From: Campylobacter sp.
Lineage (GTDB): Bacteria > Campylobacterota > Campylobacteria > Campylobacterales > Campylobacteraceae
Reading direction: 5' to 3'
DNA: 20,720 bases
NCBI GenBank assembly: GCA_024680445.1
Contig: JAILCJ010000130.1
Coordinates: forward strand, 1 to 20,720
The first letter of the stretch is position 1, and every line of letters begins with the position of its first letter. The notes under the pieces were generated by a model. It had not been told where the DNA came from, did not search any database, and worked only from the letters and a program-made list of their open reading frames with translations. Below are positions 8,032-15,732 of the stretch, piece by piece. The translations under genes were made by a program, and so were the position numbers.

Positions 8032-10880
8032 AGTTTAACTTGTTCCTCGATTTCTTTAAAACTCTCTATATAATCGTTTTCTTTGATATTGTTATAACCT
8101 TCGATTCCGACGCCACACTCAAAGCCTTTTGCAACTTCTTTTGCATCGTCTTTGAATCTTTTAAGCGAACTTATGGTGCCTTCGTGTATAACGACGCCGT
8201 CCCTGATAAGGCGGATTTTTGCGCCTCTGCTTATCACGCCCTCGCTTACCAAACATCCAGCGATAGCTCCAACTTTTGGCACATTTATAACTTGTCTAAC
8301 TACAGCTTGACCAAGTTGTTCTTCACGGATAATAGGCGACATCATACCGCCAAGAAGTGCTTTTACATCATCAAGCAAATTATAAATTACATTATATGTT
8401 TTGATCTCAACGCCACTATCTTTGGCTTTTTCTTTGATTTCACCTGTTGGTCTAACATTAAAACCAAGAATCACGCAGTTTGCACTCGCACTCGCCAAGG
8501 CAATATCGTTTTGAGTGATACCACCAACGCCTGAATGTATGATATCTACTTTTATTTCATCATTTGCTAATTTATCAAGACTGGCTTTTAATGCCTCCAA
8601 AGAGCCCTGTACATCGGCTTTAACGATAAGAGGGAGAGATTTTAAAGAACCTTCGGCTATCTTAGCACTCAACTCGTCTATGCTTACTTTTGTTGATTTG
8701 CTAAGCTCTTTTTGACGCAAATATTCTGCTTTTTTCTGTGCGTATTCACGAGCTTCTTTGTCAGACTTAACGCTAATCAAAGTCTCACCGGCTTCTGGCA
8801 CTTCGCTAAATCCCATGATAACGCCACACTCGCCCGGTCTTATTTGTTTTAGCGGTTTATTTTGATCGTCCGTGATAGTTCTTAACCTACCATAAGCAAC
8901 GCCTGCAACTATGGTATCACCAACTTTTAAGGTACCATTTTCGACTATGACCGTTGCGACTGGGCCACGACCTTTTTGCAAAGAACTTTCTATAACACTG
9001 GCTTTGGCGTTTGCTTTTGGATTTGCTTTTAGCTCCAAAATATCAGCTTGCAATAAAACAATTTCAAGCAAATCATCTATACCCATGCCTGTTTTTGCAG
9101 AAATAGGCACGAATTCATACGAACCGCCCCACTCTGTCGGCATAATATCAAGTTCGGCAAGACCAGTTTTTACTAGATCTGGGTTTGCGTTTTCTTTATC
9201 CATTTTATTTATAGCTACGATAATAGGAACACCGGCGGCTTTTGCGTGAGAAATAGCTTCTTTTGTTTGCGGTTTTACGCCATCATCTGCGGCAACAACA
9301 ACTATAACTATATCTGTTACGCCAGCTCCCCTTGCCCTCATTGCCGTAAAGGCTTCGTGTCCAGGAGTGTCGATAAAGGTTATATTTCTACCATGTCTGC
9401 TAACCATATAAGCACCAACATGCTGGGTTATACCACCGGCTTCGCCAACTGCTACACGAGATTTGCGAATATAATCTAGCAAACTTGTTTTACCATGATC
9501 AACGTGTCCCATTATGGTTATAACCGGAGCTCGTGGACTCAAATTTGCCTCATCTTCATTTAAATTTTCATCATAAGCTTTGACATAGTCAAATTCTTCT
9601 TGAGTATCTATAATATTTACTTCGATATTAAACTCATCGGCTAAAATTTCTATCGCATCTTCATCTAAAAAGTCGTTTTTTGTTGTCATAAGACCAAGCA
9701 TAAAAAGTTTAGAGATTATTTCGCTTGGTTGTTTGTTTAATTTATCAGCAAATTCATAAACACGAATTTCTTTTGGGATATTTATAGAAGTGATAGCTTC
9801 TGTATTTTGGCTTTTGTCTGGTTTTTTATGTTTTTTTCTAGCGTGTCTTTGTATGCCATTTTCAGCAAAATTTTGCATTTGCCTACTTTGGATATTGACT
9901 TGATTTTTGACATTGCGAACCTGTTGGCTTGCATCAAAACTTGGTGTTTTAAAGGTAAGATCTGGCAAAACAACTTCATTTTCATCTTCAAGCACTATAT
10001 CAGCAAAATCGCTAGTACCTATAAAATCCATTTTCTCGCTTGAATTTTTCTTAGCAACCGGAGCTTTTTTGACATCTTTTTTCTTCTTTTTTGCACCCTC
10101 GCCAAGATTTGAAAACATACTTTCTAAATTTTTTGGCAAGACAGGGCTTTCGGCCTTTGGAGTGCTAGCACTTTGGGCTATGGTGTCTTTTTTCTTTTTG
10201 ACTATAACCAAACCACGACGTTTTTGCAAACTAACATCTGCTAAACTTTCTTTTGGTTTTTCTTGAGTTTTTGCTTCTTCTTTTGCTTTTGGAGAAATCT
10301 TGATCGGCTCTTGTTTTGGACTAACTTTTACTTCTTCTTTTGCAGCCGGCTTTGATTCGCTTTTTGCTTTTGAATCACTCTTTGTTTCAGCCTTTACTTT
10401 TGAATCGCTTTTTGTTTCAGCTTTTGTTTTTGAAGTAGGCTTTGATTCACTTTTTGCTTTTGAATCATTTTGACTTTTTTGTGTAGTAGTTTTTGTTTTA
10501 GTACTTGTTTTTTTAGTTTCTTCTTTTTTAGCACTCTGGCTTTTTGACGAAACTTTTTCTTGTTTTGTTTGAGTTTTTTCTTCGGCTTTTGAACTTTTAG
10601 TGCTTTGACTTTTGGATTTACTCTTGCTTGTTGCCTCTTCGTCACTTTTGCTAGTTTTTTTAGTAGTGGTTTTTTTCGCCTTGCTTTCTTTTTTCTTTTT
10701 GAATCTATCTGGAATTTGACCGCTAGTTATATACTCTAAGATACCTTCTGCATCTTCTGGACTAACTGTATTTGAGTGAGTCTTAACTTTTAAGCCAAGT
10801 TCGATAGCTTTTTCGATCACATCCTTGTTAGAGTAACCAGCTTCGAGGGCAATATCTGAAATTTTAACATTATCTACCAT
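8028..10880 (-). CDS. infB: Translation initiation factor IF-2
   Basis: A 950-residue GTPase that places fMet-tRNA in the ribosomal P site and promotes subunit joining. An IF2_N domain ([21 protein letters not shown], residues 5-50) is followed by a long Lys/Ser/Thr/Glu/Ala-rich linker to about residue 285, a second IF2_N domain at about 370-420, then the G domain: G1 GHVDHGKT 458-465, switch GGITQH 482-487, G3 DTPGH 504-508, G4 NKMD 558-561 and SAK. Domains II-IV follow to the C-terminus, including the fMet-tRNA-binding beta-barrel. The linker carries near-repeats of SDSK/AETK/SESKP encoded by a 30-bp tandem repeat. ylxR overlaps its start by 11 nt and rbfA its end by 4 nt. Confidence 0.98.
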   Translation of the reverse strand: MVDNVKISDIALEAGYSNKDVIEKAIELGLKVKTHSNTVSPEDAEGILEYITSGQIPDRFKKKKESKAKKTTTKKTSKSDEEATSKSKSKSQSTKSSKAEEKTQTKQEKVSSKSQSAKKEETKKTSTKTKTTTQKSQNDSKAKSESKPTSKTKAETKSDSKVKAETKSDSKAKSESKPAAKEEVKVSPKQEPIKISPKAKEEAKTQEKPKESLADVSLQKRRGLVIVKKKKDTIAQSASTPKAESPVLPKNLESMFSNLGEGAKKKKKDVKKAPVAKKNSSEKMDFIGTSDFADIVLEDENEVVLPDLTFKTPSFDASQQVRNVKNQVNIQSRQMQNFAENGIQRHARKKHKKPDKSQNTEAITSINIPKEIRVYEFADKLNKQPSEIISKLFMLGLMTTKNDFLDEDAIEILADEFNIEVNIIDTQEEFDYVKAYDENLNEDEANLSPRAPVITIMGHVDHGKTSLLDYIRKSRVAVGEAGGITQHVGAYMVSRHGRNITFIDTPGHEAFTAMRARGAGVTDIVIVVVAADDGVKPQTKEAISHAKAAGVPIIVAINKMDKENANPDLVKTGLAELDIMPTEWGGSYEFVPISAKTGMGIDDLLEIVLLQADILELKANPKANAKASVIESSLQKGRGPVATVIVENGTLKVGDTIVAGVAYGRLRTITDDQNKPLKQIRPGECGVIMGFSEVPEAGETLISVKSDKEAREYAQKKAEYLRQKELSKSTKVSIDELSAKIAEGSLKSLPLIVKADVQGSLEALKASLDKLANDEIKVDIIHSGVGGITQNDIALASASANCVILGFNVRPTGEIKEKAKDSGVEIKTYNVIYNLLDDVKALLGGMMSPIIREEQLGQAVVRQVINVPKVGAIAGCLVSEGVISRGAKIRLIRDGVVIHEGTISSLKRFKDDAKEVAKGFECGVGIEGYNNIKENDYIESFKEIEEQVKL
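10351..10467. repeat. Degenerate tandem repeats in the IF-2 linker
   Basis: Within infB, a 30-bp unit occurs twice in tandem (10367-10396 and 10397-10426, differing at a few bases; core CTTTTGAATC then TTTGTTTCAGC). A 27-bp stretch at 10351-10377 recurs at 10441-10467 with one difference. The unit is a multiple of three, so gain or loss of copies keeps the frame and only changes linker length. Confidence 0.7.
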
Positions 10881-11121
10881 TTAAGAGTATCTCCTTTAAA
10901 TTTGTCAGTACCTGTGTACCGACGCCTTTTATATGTTTGTCTAGTATTTTTTTAAGAATTTTTTCGTCTTTTTTTAGGCACTCATCACATAAGTAAAAAC
11001 TGCGACCCATACCTTTGCCACACTCGATATTTCGCTCTTTTACGCGATATCTATTGAGTGAGTTTTGTGTAAATTTTTTTCTGCACGAAACGCAAGTTCT
11101 TATAGGATTTGCTTTTATAAT
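10870..11121 (-). CDS. ylxR: YlxR (DUF448) nucleic-acid-binding protein, non-canonical start
   Basis: A small frame of about 82-83 codons lies between thrB and infB. It has the YlxR motif [12 protein letters not shown] near the N-terminus and [13 protein letters not shown] later; the two Cys-x-x-Cys pairs could bind zinc. YlxR proteins are small cytosolic RNA- or DNA-binding proteins, and in many bacteria the gene lies just before infB, as here. There is no ATG, GTG or TTG in frame between the upstream stop (TAA at 11133-11131) and the conserved motif. AAAAAGG at 11132-11126 precedes ATT at 11121 by 4 nt and ATA at 11118 by 7 nt, so initiation at ATT or ATA is the simplest reading. The stop lies inside infB (overlap 11 nt). 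The identity is firm; the exact start is not. Confidence 0.85.
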   Translation of the reverse strand: MIKANPIRTCVSCRKKFTQNSLNRYRVKERNIECGKGMGRSFYLCDECLKKDEKILKKILDKHIKGVGTQVLTNLKEILLNGR

Positions 11122-11143
11122 TATACCTTTTTAAATCTTGTTT

Positions 11144-12028
11144 TTAGCTTTGCGAAACCACAAAACCTTCATTATCAAAGCTAAAAGTTGCAACTTTAAA
11201 TTTTGGAAAAGTTGCGGCAAGTTTTTTTTCTAAATTTTTTGCATCTTGTTTATAGGCGATATTTAAAAAACACGAACCAGAGCCAGAAAGAGTACTCATA
11301 ATAGCACCATTTTCGTAAGCTAGTTTTCTAAGCTCAAAAAGTTCGCTTAAATTTTGCATACGACGCTCTTCATGAAGCATATCAATAGCTGCGATTTTTA
11401 ACAAATCATATTTTTTTTGAGCAAAACAAGTTGTTAAAAAAGACGAGTGAGAAATGTTGTTAACACAATCTTTTAGGCTATAAAATTTCGGCAAACAACT
11501 TCTTGATTGTTGCGTACTCATAGGAACATCTGGTATAACTAGCACGGCTTTTATATCATCATCGATTTTAATTTTATTTGCATAGACTGCGTCATTATGT
11601 ACTATCGCACTTATGAATCCGCCATAAACAGCCGGAGAAATATTGTCTGGGTGATTTTCATAAACCAAGGCTTTGTTTAAAACCACGCTTTTTTCTGCCT
11701 TAAATCCTGCCATTTCATAAGCACTAGCGATAGCTGAAATAATGACAGCCGAACTACTGCCAAGACCTCTTGAAAAGGGGATTTTATTGTCAAAAACTAT
11801 GCGAAATTTACCTTTTTTACCGGTAAGTTCTTTAAAAATTTCATTGAAAATTCTTATGAACATATTATTTTTTTTAAGGGTAATATTGTCGCTACCCTCG
11901 CCATTTATAGAAATAGAAGTAAAATTTGTAAACTCCAAATTTACACTATTATAAAGTTTGATTGCAAGACCAAGGCTATCAAAACCGGGTCCCAAATTTG
12001 CACTTGTTGCAGGAACTATGATATTCAA
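11144..12028 (-). CDS. thrB: Homoserine kinase
   Basis: A 294-residue GHMP-family kinase that phosphorylates L-homoserine in threonine synthesis. The N-terminus IIVPATSANLGPGFDSLG is the classic ThrB substrate motif, PFSRGLGSSSAVI at about residues 84-96 is the ATP-binding GHMP loop, and STLSGSGSCFLNI is the C-terminal motif 3. The start is TTG: the ribosome binding site TAGGAG overlaps the tsaB stop codon (TAG at 12039-12037) and lies 5 nt before the TTG, so translation is likely coupled to tsaB. ylxR begins about 22-25 nt after its stop. Other threonine genes are not in the window. Confidence 0.96.
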   Translation of the reverse strand: MNIIVPATSANLGPGFDSLGLAIKLYNSVNLEFTNFTSISINGEGSDNITLKKNNMFIRIFNEIFKELTGKKGKFRIVFDNKIPFSRGLGSSSAVIISAIASAYEMAGFKAEKSVVLNKALVYENHPDNISPAVYGGFISAIVHNDAVYANKIKIDDDIKAVLVIPDVPMSTQQSRSCLPKFYSLKDCVNNISHSSFLTTCFAQKKYDLLKIAAIDMLHEERRMQNLSELFELRKLAYENGAIMSTLSGSGSCFLNIAYKQDAKNLEKKLAATFPKFKVATFSFDNEGFVVSQS

Positions 12029-12036
12029 ATTTACTC

Positions 12037-12465
12037 CTAAACTGCCGAAATCATATAATCAGGCAAGGTGTCTGATGATAAAGTTAAATCATTTAAATTT
12101 TGTGGCATTTCAAAAATACCAGCACTAACAGGCAAAAGCGAAACCTTATCTCCATTTTTAACAAAACTTAATTTTTTATTTGCCTTTATGGGCGTGCCTT
12201 TGCTTAGTTCAAAACCATTAACAGCATAAAATTCACAAGATTTTATAGTGCAAAATGTTTGCAAGATCACATAAGCGATTTTTAAACCCATAAAACTTCC
12301 CGGAGTGTTTGCATAGATGATTTTTTGGATATTAAATTCTTGATTTAATCTTTCAAGTATGCTTATGATAGCTTCACTGGCATGTTCATCAGTGCTAAAA
12401 CTCTCAAACAAAATGCCATTTTCATACAAAGCAACTCTAAGTGGCGAAATAAGAGAATTTATCAA
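12037..12465 (-). CDS. tsaB: Short TsaB-like tRNA t6A synthesis protein
   Basis: About 142 residues. It carries the TsaB/YeaZ motif TPGSFMGLKIAY (family G-P-G-S-F-T-G-L-R-I) near residue 55, preceded by a 'RVALYENG' strand. TsaB is the scaffold partner of TsaD in making t6A at position 37 of ANN-decoding tRNAs. E. coli TsaB is about 231 residues, so this one keeps the N-terminal ASKHA lobe and has a much shortened second lobe. I recall short versions in other Campylobacter, so it is probably not a recent truncation. The start is uncertain: TTG at 12465, or ATT/ATA codons just upstream; no clear ribosome binding site is visible. It lies 14 nt after lpxC. Confidence 0.82.
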   Translation of the reverse strand: MINSLISPLRVALYENGILFESFSTDEHASEAIISILERLNQEFNIQKIIYANTPGSFMGLKIAYVILQTFCTIKSCEFYAVNGFELSKGTPIKANKKLSFVKNGDKVSLLPVSAGIFEMPQNLNDLTLSSDTLPDYMISAV

Positions 12466-12479
12466 AATTTCTATATTTT

Positions 12480-13364
12480 TTATGCAAAAACCCTTTGAAA
12501 TTCGCTTGAAATTTTATCGCTTACACTTATAAATTCATAATTTTTTGCATCAGCCAAAACAGCTTTTGTTAATTTATGATTCAAGTCGTGGCTACCCGCA
12601 AAAGAGATATAATCTCCCATGATCGGAGCCTTTAACAGTGCCAAATCACCGATAGCATCAAGAATTTTATGTCTTACAAATTCGTTTTCAAAACGCAAAC
12701 CTTCTGGATTTAATATACGAGTATCATCGATAGCAACGGCATTATCCAAAGAAGCACCAAGGGCTAAATTTTTGGATTGGAGCATTTGCAAATCTTTTAA
12801 AAAGCCAAAGGTTCTTGCACGTGCGATGTCTTTAATAAAATTTTGTTTTGAAAATTCAAAAACATAGTGTTGCTCACCTATGACTGGGTGTGCAAATTTG
12901 ATAGTATAATCAAATTTAGGATTTGATGATGGTTTAAGACGAACGAATTTATCGCCCTCTTTGACCTCAACTTCACGTTTTATAACTAAGATTTTTTTAT
13001 CTTCATCAAGCGTAGTAATGCCTGCTTCATCAAGCAACATACAAAAACTTATGGCACTTCCGTCCATTATCGGTACTTCATTTGCATCAACGGTAATGCG
13101 GATATTGTCTATACCATAGCCATTTATAGCACTAAGCAAATGTTCTATGGTGCTAACAAAGCCATTTTGATTGCCAACAACGGTTGCCATTTGCGTATTT
13201 ACAACATTTTCTGGCTCGGCACGAAAACTTATACCCAAATCGCTTCTACTAAAAACTATACCCATATTTGCTTCAAGCGGTTCAAGCACCAAATGTATAG
13301 GTTCGCCCTTGTGAAGTCCTATACCAACAGTTTGAATTCGTTTTGCAATAGTAGTTTGTTTCAC
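12480..13364 (-). CDS. lpxC: UDP-3-O-acyl-N-acetylglucosamine deacetylase LpxC
   Basis: A 294-residue zinc amidase that catalyses the committed step of lipid A synthesis. The first zinc ligand is His75 in STIEHLLSA, and the second ligand pair His232/Asp236 lies in RHKILDAIGDLALL; His259 in AGSHDLNHK corresponds to the catalytic His265 of E. coli. The length is close to the 305 residues of E. coli LpxC. The start is GTG, overlapping the stop of the M23 peptidase by 4 nt (GTGA), with AAGGA 6 nt upstream. Its presence shows a Gram-negative organism with lipid A. E. coli LpxC is degraded by FtsH; the C-terminus here ends FQRVFA, which gives no clear evidence for or against that. Confidence 0.97.
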   Translation of the reverse strand: MKQTTIAKRIQTVGIGLHKGEPIHLVLEPLEANMGIVFSRSDLGISFRAEPENVVNTQMATVVGNQNGFVSTIEHLLSAINGYGIDNIRITVDANEVPIMDGSAISFCMLLDEAGITTLDEDKKILVIKREVEVKEGDKFVRLKPSSNPKFDYTIKFAHPVIGEQHYVFEFSKQNFIKDIARARTFGFLKDLQMLQSKNLALGASLDNAVAIDDTRILNPEGLRFENEFVRHKILDAIGDLALLKAPIMGDYISFAGSHDLNHKLTKAVLADAKNYEFISVSDKISSEFQRVFA

Positions 13365-14761
13365 TTTGTATCCTTACTTGTGCCACTATTTTTATCTATC
13401 ATAGCTTTTGCGGCGTTCATAACGCTAGTTATGTTGTCTTTTATCCATTTTTTATCCATCCATTGTTGTGGACGTACTTCTTCACCTTGCACAAAGATAC
13501 CAAAATGTAAATGATCTCCAAGTGCAAGACCACTTATGCCTGTCGTTCCTATCCTTTCACCAGTAGCAATTTTCATACCAACATCGGCGTTAGAACTAGA
13601 ACAGTGCGCATAAAGCGAATACAAACCAAAGCCGTGATTTATGACTATATTTAAACCAAAAATTCCATTTTCTTCTGACATTACTACTTCGCCGTCATTG
13701 CTTGTTAAAATGGTAGCTTGAGCGATACTAGCAAGGTCAAGACCCATATGCCACGATTCGCTGACCGTTTCGCCATTATAACTATAATATCTATGATCGG
13801 CAAAATCAGCAACTTTTTTGCCATTTTTTAGCGGATAAAAAGTATTTATCTTAAAGCTATCCATCATTTCGCTAGGAACTTTTAATGTTACTTCACGCAA
13901 CTTTTTCTCATTCGAACCGCGTAAAGTTTCATTTACGAATCTCATTTTTTCAAGGCGGTTAAGATTATCGTCTTTGGCGTAAATTTCAGCTAGTTCAGCT
14001 ATCTTGCCGTCTAAGAATCCATCTTTTAAGGCTATGGTTGAAACCCTGTATTTTATGTTTTGTAAAAAATATCTTACATGTGCTTTGCTTTCATTGCCTG
14101 CACTGTCTTTTGCGATAACATCTGCTGAAAAATTATCAACTCCGGCTGGCCATGCAACCAAACTCGCCCAATAGCCATCTTTATAAAATGGAGTTGGATA
14201 ATATCTTTTACCAAAATTTGTTTGAACATAAAGCTCTTTTAAGTCATTATCTGTCGCCTTAAATACAACAACAGCCGCTCCACCTTTTGAGATAGAATAA
14301 GACTGAGAAAGTATATATAAATTTGGTTTGCTTGTATCAAGTATGACTTTTACTTTTTTCTTTGTTTTGTTACCGCTGAAAAAATTCCATTTGCTGGTAT
14401 CAACAGCTTCTATATTCATCTCATAAACTTCTTTTTTATTGCTAAAAAATCCGGTTTTAGGGAAAGTCAAATTTACATCAAAATTTTGTAAAGGATTTTG
14501 CAAAACTTGATTTAACATATTTATTTCATTTTGTCCGTCGCTAAGAGTTATGCGAACAAATTTGATACCTGCGTTATCTGTAAAATTTATACCAAGTGGG
14601 GTTCGTAAATTCCAATATATCGTGTCTTTTATGCCTATTTGTGGTTTTTCACGTTCAAAAGTTTGTGAAGTAAATAAAGCAAAAACTCCGATTGCTACTA
14701 GCAAAAACAAAAATGTAAATAAAATAAAGGTTAAATTTATACCATTTCTTCTCAAAATCAC
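13361..14761 (-). CDS. M23-family peptidoglycan peptidase, membrane-anchored
   Basis: About 466 residues. Residues about 9-29 (LTFILFTFLFLLVAIGVFALF) form one transmembrane anchor, placing the rest in the periplasm. Beta-rich domains fill residues 30-300, and the LytM/M23 catalytic domain is C-terminal: H338-x-x-x-D342 in WHMGLDLA, YAH386, and H417-L-H419 in GDHLHFGIF. All expected zinc and catalytic residues are present, so it should be active on cross-linked peptides. I believe the C. jejuni counterpart upstream of lpxC is the cell-shape peptidase called Pgp3, but this is from memory. The GTG at 14761 is only 2 nt from AGGA; TTG at 14755, 8 nt away, is the likelier start. It overlaps lpxC by 4 nt. 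Confidence 0.92.
   Translation of the reverse strand: MILRRNGINLTFILFTFLFLLVAIGVFALFTSQTFEREKPQIGIKDTIYWNLRTPLGINFTDNAGIKFVRITLSDGQNEINMLNQVLQNPLQNFDVNLTFPKTGFFSNKKEVYEMNIEAVDTSKWNFFSGNKTKKKVKVILDTSKPNLYILSQSYSISKGGAAVVVFKATDNDLKELYVQTNFGKRYYPTPFYKDGYWASLVAWPAGVDNFSADVIAKDSAGNESKAHVRYFLQNIKYRVSTIALKDGFLDGKIAELAEIYAKDDNLNRLEKMRFVNETLRGSNEKKLREVTLKVPSEMMDSFKINTFYPLKNGKKVADFADHRYYSYNGETVSESWHMGLDLASIAQATILTSNDGEVVMSEENGIFGLNIVINHGFGLYSLYAHCSSSNADVGMKIATGERIGTTGISGLALGDHLHFGIFVQGEEVRPQQWMDKKWIKDNITSVMNAAKAMIDKNSGTSKDTK
14753..14755 (-). promoter_or_regulatory. Likely TTG start of the M23 peptidase, set by its ribosome binding site
   Basis: On the minus strand the sequence reads TTAGGATAGTGATTTTGAG. 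AGGA sits 2 nt before GTG (too close) and 8 nt before TTG (normal spacing), which favours initiation two codons later, at the TTG. The protein changes by only two residues. Confidence 0.45.
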
Positions 14762-14787
14762 TATCCTAATATGTAAAAATTCGGCAC

Positions 14788-14793
14788 ATTTTA
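14788..14793 (-). promoter_or_regulatory. Candidate internal promoter before the M23 peptidase
   Basis: In the 60-nt gap after tyrA, the minus strand reads ATTTTTGTAAAATGTG: a T-run, TG, then TAAAAT as -10. This resembles Campylobacter sigma-70 promoters and would give a leader of roughly 20-25 nt. It could let the cell-wall, lipid A and translation genes be transcribed apart from tyrA. Confidence 0.35.
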
Positions 14794-14821
14794 CAAAAAT
14801 TTCAATAAAATTTTAGTTAAA

Positions 14822-15652
14822 TCATAAAATTTCACGAATTTTTCTTGCCTCTTTTAACCAATTACCAAGTTCGTCCCATTTTTCATTTTCTATAAGCTTT
14901 TCACACTCACCAAGTTCATCTTTTATCATTTTTATACCATCTAAAATATTGTTTTTATTTTGCTTAAATATATCTTGCCACATTATAGGCGATGATTTTG
15001 CAACGCGAATCATGCCACGAAAAGTTGGACCGCCGAGATTTATAATATGTTTTTTATCCTCTTGTTTAAGCACTCCATTTGCAAGTGAAAATGCGATAGC
15101 ATGGGGCAAATGTGAGATAAGTCCAACATGATGATCATGCTCTTTTGCACCCATAAAAACTATTCTCATGCCAAGATGTGAAAAAAGTTCAACACTTCTT
15201 TTTACATGTTTTTCACTACTTTCACCAAAATCACAAATCACAACAACAGCTTCTTTATACAAGCCCTTCATCGCAGCCTTTGGACCCGAATACTCCGTAC
15301 CAGCCATAGGGTGAGCCGGGATAAAATTTTTACGAATTTGCTCCGGCACGGCTTCTATAATTTTTTCTTTTGTAGAACCAAGATCTATGATAGTCGTATT
15401 TTCTGGGATATCAACCAAATTTTTTACTATTTTTATGATAGCTTCAACCGGTATGGCTAAAAAGATAATATCACATTTATTTTTTATCTCTTCAAAGCTA
15501 CAAATTTCATGCACTAAACCAAGTTTCAAGGCTTCGCTTTCATTATCTTTACTCAAATCATAACCGCTTACGCAAGAAACTAATTTGTTTTCTTTTAAAG
15601 CAAGTCCTAGCGAACCACCCATTAAACCTAGACCAATAATGCCTATTTTCAT
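14822..15652 (-). CDS. tyrA: Prephenate dehydrogenase
   Basis: A 276-residue NAD(P)-dependent enzyme that converts prephenate to 4-hydroxyphenylpyruvate in tyrosine synthesis. The Rossmann loop GLGLMGGSLG is at residues 7-16, DLGSTKEKI at about 90-98, and the active-site segment AHPMAGTEYSGPKAA starts at residue 113, followed by HDHHVGLISHLPH at about 172-184, which carries further conserved His residues. There is no chorismate mutase domain and no C-terminal ACT domain, so it is a monofunctional short form. The ATG is preceded by AGGA at 6 nt. It is the first gene of the minus-strand run and is divergent from bamA over 80 bp. Confidence 0.95.
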   Translation of the reverse strand: MKIGIIGLGLMGGSLGLALKENKLVSCVSGYDLSKDNESEALKLGLVHEICSFEEIKNKCDIIFLAIPVEAIIKIVKNLVDIPENTTIIDLGSTKEKIIEAVPEQIRKNFIPAHPMAGTEYSGPKAAMKGLYKEAVVVICDFGESSEKHVKRSVELFSHLGMRIVFMGAKEHDHHVGLISHLPHAIAFSLANGVLKQEDKKHIINLGGPTFRGMIRVAKSSPIMWQDIFKQNKNNILDGIKMIKDELGECEKLIENEKWDELGNWLKEARKIREIL

Positions 15653-15693
15653 ACATTATCCTTTAAATTTCGTAAATTTTAAACTTAATATGG

Positions 15694-15700
15694 TATTATA
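15694..15700. promoter_or_regulatory. Overlapping divergent -10 elements for bamA and tyrA
   Basis: On the plus strand, TGGTATTAT (15691-15699) is an extended -10 for bamA, with a predicted leader of roughly 27 nt. On the minus strand the same bases read TATAATA (TATAAT at 15700-15695), a consensus -10 for tyrA with a leader of roughly 36 nt. The two boxes share five positions inside a near-palindrome, GTATTATAC. Confidence 0.5.
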
Positions 15701-15732
15701 CGACATTTATTCTCAAATTTTAGGTTAAACGT

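Noticed and set aside
8040..10266. Several plus-strand frames of 60-165 residues opposite infB
   Set aside because: Antisense shadows of conserved IF-2 domains, with no promoter or ribosome binding site.
10351..10467. CRISPR-like repeats
   Set aside because: The repeats are directly tandem or diverged, encode the IF-2 linker in frame, and have no regular unique spacers.
10394..10645. An 83-residue Lys/Gln-rich frame inside infB
   Set aside because: It is the shifted reading of the Lys-rich repeat region of IF-2, with no ribosome binding site or recognisable motif.
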